From Burkholderiaceae bacterium (GTDB lineage: Bacteria > Pseudomonadota > Gammaproteobacteria > Burkholderiales > Burkholderiaceae_C): DNA of 64,000 nucleotides. Below are positions 58,323-64,000 of the stretch, one piece after another. Numbering within the stretch: position 1 is the first letter of the stretch; every line of letters starts with the position of its first letter. The DNA lies in the NCBI GenBank assembly GCA_024235855.1, contig JACKLN010000007.1, forward strand, positions 190,303-254,302, given 5' to 3'. A program made the translations under genes and the position numbers. The notes under the pieces were generated by a model. That model had not been told where the DNA came from, did no database searches, and saw only the letters and a list, made by a program, of their open reading frames with translations.

Positions 58323-60004
58323 GCCAAGACACCCCCACCGCACTGTGCCTGGGCGCGCCCCGGTTCCCCGAGGAACTTTCCGCGCACTGGCCTGCGGAAC
58401 TGGACACCGCCGAACGCTGGCGCCGCACCGTGGCCGCACTGGGCCCCGAACAGGCGTGCCTTCGCGTGCACGGCGACTATGCCGTGGCGCTGCCGCTGGA
58501 CGATGGCCGCGTCATGATGGCGGTGGACCGGTTCGCCATCCGCAGCCTGTGCTGGCGTCTTGCAGGCGACACGCTGCACTACGGCGCACGCGCCGATGCG
58601 CTGGCGGCCCTGGCCCCGGGCGCCGACATCGACGCGCAGGCCATCTTCCACTACCTGTACTTCCACGTCATTCCGTCGCCGCGTACGGTGTTCCAGGGCG
58701 TGATGCGGCTGCCGGCGGGGCATCTGCTGCTGTGGCAGCCTGGTCAACGGCCCGAACCCCGCCCGTACTGGACCCCGGAGTTCACCGAACCGCGCCAGGC
58801 CAGCTTTGCCGACAGCCGGCGTCAGTTCCGGGATCTGCTTCAGCAGGCCGTGGCCACCGAACTGGACGGGACCCAACCCGCCTGTTTCCTCAGTGGCGGC
58901 ACGGACAGTTCCACGGTGGCGGGCATGGTCGGCATGGCCAGCGGTCAGGTGGCCCACACGTACTCCATCGGCTTCGAAGCCGAGGGCTACGACGAAATGG
59001 CCTTTGCGCGCATCGCGGCACGGCACTTCGGCACCCAGCACCACGAGTACTACGTGACCCCGGACGACCTGGTGCGCAGCGTGCCCGAGGTGGCGGCGTC
59101 GTACGACCAGCCGTTCGGCAACTCCAGCGTGCTGCCCGCCTACTACTGCGCCCGCATGGCCCGTGACAACGGCGCCACGCGTTTGCTCGCCGGCGATGGC
59201 GGCGATGAACTCTTCGGCGGGAACTCGCGCTACGCCAAGCAGCGCATCTTCGGCTGGTACGGCCAGGTGCCCGGTCCTCTGCGCAAAGGCCTGCTGGAGC
59301 CCGTGCTGCAGCAAAGCCCGGTGGGCGGATTGCCGCTGCTGCGCAAGGGGCGCAGCTACATCGAACAGGCCCGGGTGCCCATGCCCGACCGGCTGCAGCC
59401 CTACAACCTGCTGCTGCGCCAGGGGCTGGCTGAGATCTTCACTGCCGACTTCCTGGCTCGCGTGGACACCCAGGCCCCGCTGCAACAGCAACGCGAGGTG
59501 TGGGCCGCACCGCAGCGGGCCGATGCCCTGAATCGAGAGCTGGCCTTCGACTGGCGCTTCACCCTGGCCGAAGCCGACCTGCCCAAGGTGTGCGGCAGTA
59601 CGGCGCTGGCTGGCGTCGCCGTCGGTTTTCCGATGCTGGACACACGGCTGCTGGAGTTCTCCATGCAGTTGCCCGTGCACTTCAAGCTCAAGGGGCTGAA
59701 GCTCCGCTGGTTCTTCAAGGAGGCCTTGCGCGGGTTCCTGCCCGACGAGATCCTGACCAAGAAGAAGCAAGGCTTCGGCCTGCCCTTCGGCGTGTGGGCC
59801 CTGCGGCACGATGGCTTGCGGGCGATGGCGCAGGACAGTCTGCGCAGCCTGGCGGGGCGCAACATCGTGCGGCCGGACTACACCGATCGGCTGCTCACCC
59901 AGCGCCTGCCCGAGCACCCTGGGTACTATGGCGAGATGGTGTGGATTCTGATGATGCTGGAGCAGTGGCTCCGGCACGGAGCGCCGCAAGGCTGGCGGCT
60001 TTGA
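58319..60004 (+). CDS. Asparagine synthase-like amidotransferase without N-terminal Cys
   Basis: 561 aa. The synthetase half is intact: PP-loop SGGTDSSTV (about 191-199) and GDGGDELFGG (about 295-304), with KKKQGFGLPFG near the end. The N-terminal half keeps a degenerate glutaminase fold but starts MSQDTPTALCLGAP, without the catalytic Cys2 of MCGIVG-type AsnB enzymes. It may use free ammonia or another amine donor, or be non-catalytic for Gln. The stop lies 16 nt before the next gene. Confidence 0.88.
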   Translation: MSQDTPTALCLGAPRFPEELSAHWPAELDTAERWRRTVAALGPEQACLRVHGDYAVALPLDDGRVMMAVDRFAIRSLCWRLAGDTLHYGARADALAALAPGADIDAQAIFHYLYFHVIPSPRTVFQGVMRLPAGHLLLWQPGQRPEPRPYWTPEFTEPRQASFADSRRQFRDLLQQAVATELDGTQPACFLSGGTDSSTVAGMVGMASGQVAHTYSIGFEAEGYDEMAFARIAARHFGTQHHEYYVTPDDLVRSVPEVAASYDQPFGNSSVLPAYYCARMARDNGATRLLAGDGGDELFGGNSRYAKQRIFGWYGQVPGPLRKGLLEPVLQQSPVGGLPLLRKGRSYIEQARVPMPDRLQPYNLLLRQGLAEIFTADFLARVDTQAPLQQQREVWAAPQRADALNRELAFDWRFTLAEADLPKVCGSTALAGVAVGFPMLDTRLLEFSMQLPVHFKLKGLKLRWFFKEALRGFLPDEILTKKKQGFGLPFGVWALRHDGLRAMAQDSLRSLAGRNIVRPDYTDRLLTQRLPEHPGYYGEMVWILMMLEQWLRHGAPQGWRL

Positions 60005-60020
60005 CGTGCAAGGGGGTCCG

Positions 60021-60746
60021 GTGACATCACGTGCGGACAGCGCGGCGAGACGCGTGTCGACCTGGCGATCGCCAGCGGTACGGTTCGGTGCCGGCCTGTG
60101 GCTGGCGGTGGGCGTTGCCGTACCCGCGTTGGCGCAGTCGGGGTCTTGCGGAGACCTGGGCAACAACTACGGGCCCTTCGACTACCGGCTGGACCGATCC
60201 AAGCTGCCCATCGTCGAGCGATACCACTTCACACCCCAGATCGAAGCGCTGGTCTCAGGCGGTACGGCTGCCAAGGTCGAGGACGACATCAGCTACACGC
60301 TGCGCGCCTTCCCGAACCATGCCCGTGCGCTGGCCGCCGTGGTGCGGCTTGCGGAGAGGGAGAAGTCGCCGCATCCCAAAGGCCTGCAGTACTCGGTGGA
60401 CTGCTACTTCCAGCGCGCGCTTCGCTTCCGCGACGACGACACAATCGTGCGCATGCTCTATGCCCAGTGGCTGGGCAAGACCAACCGCCGTGACGCCGGC
60501 GTTCAGCAGCTGGACGTCATCGATCCCGGCGACAACCCGCTCACCGTCTACAACCTCGGCCTGGTCTACGCCGAACTGGGCGGGTACGGAAAGGCGCTGG
60601 AACTGGCCCACCGCGCACGGGACATGGGTGACCCACGGTCTGCGTTGCGCGAGATCCTTGAGAAGGCGGGGCAATGGCGCGACCTGCCGCAGCCGGCTCC
60701 TGCTGCTGCGGCGTCGGCGGTCGACGCTGCCGGTGCTGAGAGATGA
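60021..60746 (+). CDS. Secreted TPR-like protein
   Basis: 241 aa from a GTG at 60021 with AGGGGG upstream; a GTG at 60006 lacks one. Signal peptide to about residue 39 (AVPALAQSGSC). The mature part includes SYTLRAFPNHARALAAVVRLAERE and LTVYNLGLVYAELGGYGKALELAHRARD, tetratricopeptide-like helices that could bridge proteins in the periplasm. No enzymatic residues are recognised. Confidence 0.78.
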   Translation: MTSRADSAARRVSTWRSPAVRFGAGLWLAVGVAVPALAQSGSCGDLGNNYGPFDYRLDRSKLPIVERYHFTPQIEALVSGGTAAKVEDDISYTLRAFPNHARALAAVVRLAEREKSPHPKGLQYSVDCYFQRALRFRDDDTIVRMLYAQWLGKTNRRDAGVQQLDVIDPGDNPLTVYNLGLVYAELGGYGKALELAHRARDMGDPRSALREILEKAGQWRDLPQPAPAAAASAVDAAGAER

Positions 60747-60788
60747 CGCCATTGCGCGGTTGTCCCGCGGGGCTCCGAGGCATCTAAA

Positions 60789-61829
60789 GTGTTTGGTCTT
60801 TACCGGACTGCGCTGGCCATTCTGGTGGTTGCCGGGCATCTGGGCCCCGTGAGCAACGTCGGACCCTATGCGGTCTTTGCGTTCTACGTACTCAGCGGAT
60901 ACCTGATGACCGCCATCCTGCATAAGGACTACGGATACGGACCCGGAGGCTTTGCGCGCTATTTGGTCAACCGAGGGCTTCGTATCCTGCCGATGTATTG
61001 GCTGGCTGTGCTGGTGTCCTTGCTCTTGCTCGCGCTGTTGGGTGAACAAGCTTCCCGCGCGTACCACAGCGAGATGGGGCTTGTGGTATCGGCCGTCGAT
61101 CTCGTTCGCAACCTGGTGCTCGTGCTGGACATTGGGACGCCCACACGCTGGGTGCCCCCAGCCTGGGCATTGACGGTCGAACTCTTCTTCTACCTGCTGA
61201 TGGGGTTGGGCCTGTCACGCTGGAGGGGCCTTACCTTAGCCTGGTTGGTCGCCAGCTTGGCCTACACCGTGTATCTGGTGGTAGGGGACGCAAGCTTCAG
61301 CTACCGATACTTCACGCTGGCAGCCGCTTCGTTGCCGTTCTCAGCGGGTGCCGCCGTCTACCACCTTCGCGTATGGTGGCACGGGCGCAATGGTCAACCG
61401 TCCGCAGGATGGTTGCGATGGCCCGTGTTGACGCTGTTCGTTGCCAACGTGGGCTTGGCATCTGCGGGGACCGTGCATGTCTTCGGCACGCAGTTCTACC
61501 TAAACGTGCTGCTGGCTGCCGGGGTGACCTGGCTTCTGGCCGACTGGCGCGCGCCACGTCTGCGCTCCATTGATTCGGCCGTGGGCACACTGAGCTATCC
61601 CGTATACCTGCTGCACTATCAGGCAGGGCTGTGCCTTGTGTTGTTAGGCTATGGCCCGCAACGCGGAGAGTGGCAGTTCCTGGTCCCCGGACTGGGCTTG
61701 ACTCTGCTGATGTCATGGGCGATGGCCGCGGCGGTCGAACCTCTGTTCACGGCGATCAGGGATCGCATCCGTGGCGGGTCGGCGATGGCAAGTCGAACAA
61801 CCAGGCCTCGGCTGGCAAGACCCGACTGA
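60789..61829 (+). CDS. Acyltransferase family 3 membrane protein
   Basis: 346 aa, GTG start at 60789, about ten membrane helices. The family-3 pattern has LAILVVAGHLGPVSNVG with the catalytic His, FYVLSGYLMTAIL, RGLRILPMYWLAVL and ALTVELFFYLLMGLGL. Such enzymes O-acetylate or O-acylate polysaccharides. Base composition is visibly less GC-rich and uses TTG, CTT and TTA codons more than its neighbours, suggesting transfer. A small CGCGG-TTGTC-CCGCG hairpin (60755-60769) precedes it. Confidence 0.88.
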   Translation: MFGLYRTALAILVVAGHLGPVSNVGPYAVFAFYVLSGYLMTAILHKDYGYGPGGFARYLVNRGLRILPMYWLAVLVSLLLLALLGEQASRAYHSEMGLVVSAVDLVRNLVLVLDIGTPTRWVPPAWALTVELFFYLLMGLGLSRWRGLTLAWLVASLAYTVYLVVGDASFSYRYFTLAAASLPFSAGAAVYHLRVWWHGRNGQPSAGWLRWPVLTLFVANVGLASAGTVHVFGTQFYLNVLLAAGVTWLLADWRAPRLRSIDSAVGTLSYPVYLLHYQAGLCLVLLGYGPQRGEWQFLVPGLGLTLLMSWAMAAAVEPLFTAIRDRIRGGSAMASRTTRPRLARPD

Positions 61830-61837
61830 ACGCTTCG

Positions 61838-62722
61838 ATGCGCACAGACTTCAGCGGCGCCTGGCTGGTTTGGCTGATGCTTAGCCTGGCTGTGGCGGCG
61901 GTCGTCGTGGCCGGCGCGTTGCGTTGCAAGCGCCAGGCCCAAGGACCTGACGAGATCAGGGTCTACAAGCGCATCGCTGGCCACGCGCTCAACCTGCACG
62001 TCTTCCACGCGCGCCAGCTACCGCGTGCGTCAGGTGCTCAGGGGAGGCGTACACCGGCTGCGCTGCTGCTGTTCCATGGCGGCGGCTGGGGCCATGGCAG
62101 TCCACGCCAGTTCTTTCCCCAGTGTCGTGAGCTCAGCCGCCTGGGCATCACCTGCATCAGCGTGGAATACCGCATCGCCAGCCGCCATGGCAGCACGCCG
62201 TCGGACGCAGTGGATGACGCGCACGCTGCCCTTCACTGGGTGCGTACCCAGGCGCCCGCCCTCGGGTTGGACCCCGCCCGCGTCGCCGCCGGCGGCGGTT
62301 CAGCGGGTGGACACCTTGCGGCGGCATTGGGGACGGGCATCCGGGCAGCCGACCACGGCGCGGACCCGACCGCGGCACGGCCGCGGGCCCTGCTGCTGTT
62401 GAACCCGATGCTGGACCTGTCACCCGGACAGCCTGACCATGACCGGGTGGGCGCCGACTGGCAGGCGTTGTCGCCGATGCACCATGTGGGGCCAGACGTG
62501 CCGCCCACGCTGGTGCTCAACGGCACCCACGACCCCGAGGTTCCTGTCGCCACGGTGCAGGCGTTCTGTGCCAAGGTGAAGGCCGCCGGAACAACGTGTG
62601 AACTTCAACTGTTCACGGGCGCCGGCCATGGCTTCTTCAACCCAGAGGTCGACGACGGACGGCGCTACGGCCCGGCGCTGGCGCACATGCGGCGGTTCCT
62701 GCATGAACAAGGTCTGCTGTGA
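61838..62722 (+). CDS. Membrane-anchored esterase of the alpha/beta hydrolase (HSL) family
   Basis: 294 aa from the ATG at 61838, 8 nt after the acyltransferase stop. One N-terminal membrane segment (VWLMLSLAVAAVVVAGAL). Oxyanion motif HGGGWGHG near 79, nucleophile GGSAGG near 152, acid in GTHDPEVP and His in GAGHGFFN, so the triad is complete. It may remove or transfer acyl groups on the polymer, the counterpart of the acyltransferase. Confidence 0.88.
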   Translation: MRTDFSGAWLVWLMLSLAVAAVVVAGALRCKRQAQGPDEIRVYKRIAGHALNLHVFHARQLPRASGAQGRRTPAALLLFHGGGWGHGSPRQFFPQCRELSRLGITCISVEYRIASRHGSTPSDAVDDAHAALHWVRTQAPALGLDPARVAAGGGSAGGHLAAALGTGIRAADHGADPTAARPRALLLLNPMLDLSPGQPDHDRVGADWQALSPMHHVGPDVPPTLVLNGTHDPEVPVATVQAFCAKVKAAGTTCELQLFTGAGHGFFNPEVDDGRRYGPALAHMRRFLHEQGLL

Positions 62723-62863
62723 GCACCCGGGCGCCATGACCATCGTGACGCTTGCCACGCCCGCGCCCCGCCCGCCCGCGGGTGCCTGTCGTACGAGCCT
62801 AGACTGTGTCCGTCGGGTTCTTCGCCCCGTGGGTGCCATCCGCGGGCGCGCCCTGTTGACCTG

Positions 62864-63904
62864 ATGTCCCCATCCATGAGTGGAGCCTCCCCCACCCCAG
62901 TCGCAGGCGAAACCGCGCTCGACACCGAGTTCCACGCCGAAGCCCCGCTGGTTTCCGTCATCATCCCCACGTACAACGTGGGTGAGTTCATCGGCGAGAC
63001 GCTGCGGTCCGTCCTTGGCCAGCAGGGTGTGCGCAACTTCGAAGTGCTGCTGGTGGACGACCGCTCCACCGACGACACCGTGGCCCAGGCGCAGGCCGCT
63101 GCCGGAAGCGACCCTCGCCTGCGCGTGCTGCACAACACCGGGCCGCAGGGCGCTGCGGGCGCGCGCAATCACGGGCTGGCGCGGGCCAATGGGGAATGGG
63201 TCGCCTTCCTGGACGGGGACGACCTGTGGATGCCCCACAACCTGCGCCTGAAGCTGGCTGCAGCCGCCACCGCGCCCGACATCGACATCGTCAGTTCCGA
63301 CTTCTACAACGAGAACCGCGCCAACCGCACCGTGCCGCGTGCCGAGTGGCCCACGCTGCGCCAGTCGCTGCTGCCCACCTGGCAGCGGCATGTGGGCCCG
63401 CCCAGCGACGGGTCGTCACGCGTGCTTCGGCTGGACAACCTGACCCAACGCTTCCTGAGCGACGAGGTGCTAGGGAACACCGGCACCTTCATGCTGCGGC
63501 GCCGTGCGGTGCAGGCCCTGGGCGGGTTCGACACCACGCTGGCCGTGGGTGAAGACGTCTACCTGTGGCTGCAGCTGTCGCAGCGCGCCGGCCAGATGCT
63601 GTTCGTGCACAGGCCGTTGATGTTCTATCGCCATCGGCCGGGCAGCCTGACGAACCAGGACTATCCGGCGCACGCCTTCTTTGCGGCGCGCTTCTATGCG
63701 CAGCTGGCAGCGGCGCCGGAGTTCGCCGGGCAACTGGGTCTGATTCGCCAGAGGCAGGCCGGGGCGTGGCTGTCGCAGAGCTACTACTACCGCAAACAGG
63801 GGCAGCGGTGTCTCGCCCTGCAGACGGCCTGGGCGTCGTGGCGCCACGCGCCCAGCCGGAGCGAGCAATGCCGGAACCTGCTGGCCACCGCGTTCATGAG
63901 GTGA
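62864..63904 (+). CDS. Family 2 glycosyltransferase
   Basis: 346 aa from the ATG at 62864; an ATG at 62876 is equally possible. GT-A signatures: VSVIIPTYNVGEFIGETLRSVL, LLVDDRSTDDT, ARNHGLARANGEWVAFLDGDDLW and GFDTTLAVGEDVYLWLQLSQRAG. It probably adds one sugar to the repeat unit. It starts after a 141-nt gap with no clear feature. The stop overlaps the partial gene on the other strand by 11 nt. Confidence 0.88.
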   Translation: MSPSMSGASPTPVAGETALDTEFHAEAPLVSVIIPTYNVGEFIGETLRSVLGQQGVRNFEVLLVDDRSTDDTVAQAQAAAGSDPRLRVLHNTGPQGAAGARNHGLARANGEWVAFLDGDDLWMPHNLRLKLAAAATAPDIDIVSSDFYNENRANRTVPRAEWPTLRQSLLPTWQRHVGPPSDGSSRVLRLDNLTQRFLSDEVLGNTGTFMLRRRAVQALGGFDTTLAVGEDVYLWLQLSQRAGQMLFVHRPLMFYRHRPGSLTNQDYPAHAFFAARFYAQLAAAPEFAGQLGLIRQRQAGAWLSQSYYYRKQGQRCLALQTAWASWRHAPSRSEQCRNLLATAFMR

Positions 63905-64000
63905 TCGGCGGGCCGGAACGCTCGTCGGCTTGTGTTTTGGCCAGCGCCAGCACCTCACGGAAGGTCGAAATCTGCCTGGCGGGGTCGAGTTCGGGGCGCT
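63894..64000 (-). CDS. Partial coding region at the right edge, unknown product
   Basis: The reverse strand stays open from the window edge to a TGA at 63896-63894, giving about 34 C-terminal residues (ends ERSGPPITS) with mostly G/C third positions. It contains STFREVLALAKTQADE, which looks like a real protein helix. The rest of the gene is outside the window, and no family can be named. The convergent end with the glycosyltransferase suggests the locus border or an opposing operon. Confidence 0.4.
   Translation of the reverse strand, partial: RPELDPARQISTFREVLALAKTQADERSGPPITS

Noticed and set aside
60755..60769. CGCGG-TTGTC-CCGCG as a terminator between the TPR-like and acyltransferase genes
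   Set aside because: A five-base stem without a T-run is expected by chance in this composition; mentioned only with the acyltransferase.

Overview
The window is high-GC DNA from a betaproteobacterium, most likely a Burkholderiales member of the Rubrivivax/Leptothrix/Ideonella kind (inferred from gene content and codon bias; genus not resolvable by eye). The main supports are a HexR-zwf module with a betaproteobacterial-type HexR box, an mla operon that includes mlaA, a PEP-CTERM protein, and an exosortase-A (XrtA)-type exopolysaccharide cluster. Genes are packed tightly with many 1-8 nt ATGA/GTGA overlaps. No rRNA, tRNA, CRISPR array, insertion sequence or prophage is visible, and no gene-free stretch exceeds 300 nt.

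Left part (0-15 kb): a BolA-family gene cut by the window edge; a hairpin-rich intergenic repeat; a DUF6502-DUF5666 lipoprotein operon; a two-component system (sensor kinase plus NtrC-type sigma54 activator); a small secreted protein with a sigma54-like promoter; a YadGH-type ABC exporter; a TetR regulator, a helical-repeat protein and an FMO-like flavoprotein; then iorAB (indolepyruvate ferredoxin oxidoreductase) divergent from a LysR regulator. The DUF6502 gene and the kinase gene carry the same 13-nt element and a TGGGA-N6-TCCCA dyad just before their start codons, which suggests a shared regulon.

Middle part (15-40 kb): a PEP-CTERM protein and a large BTAD/ATPase/TPR regulator, each preceded by the same pair of heptamers (GTTAGGG-N4-GTTAGCG), as expected for a SARP-like activator. 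Then come lipid genes (wax ester synthase/DGAT, acyl-CoA-binding protein, glutathione peroxidase-like protein, PHA-system protein), a secreted aminopeptidase and a molybdopterin oxidoreductase. A same-strand run follows: amino-acid-type solute-binding protein, M20 amidohydrolase, DUF2817 peptidase-like protein and FeeM-like N-acyltransferase. After it come central sugar metabolism (tal-pgi; zwf-hexR) and the mlaFEDACB lipid-transport operon.

Right part (40-64 kb): an exopolysaccharide region. It holds a VanZ protein, an O-antigen-ligase-like polymerase, XrtA-associated PLP decarboxylase and acyl-CoA ligase, and rmlBDAC for dTDP-L-rhamnose. Divergent from these is a forward operon of acyl carrier protein, ATP-grasp/tyrosine-phosphatase fusion, two XrtA-associated hydrolases, glycosyltransferase, sulfotransferase-like protein, AsnB-like protein, TPR-like secreted protein, acyltransferase, esterase and a second glycosyltransferase. 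Two toxin-antitoxin-type modules (HEPN/MNT and VapBC) lie inside this region. The exosortase itself and the Wza/Wzc export genes are not in the window. Together the genes would build, decorate and polymerise a rhamnose-containing polymer.
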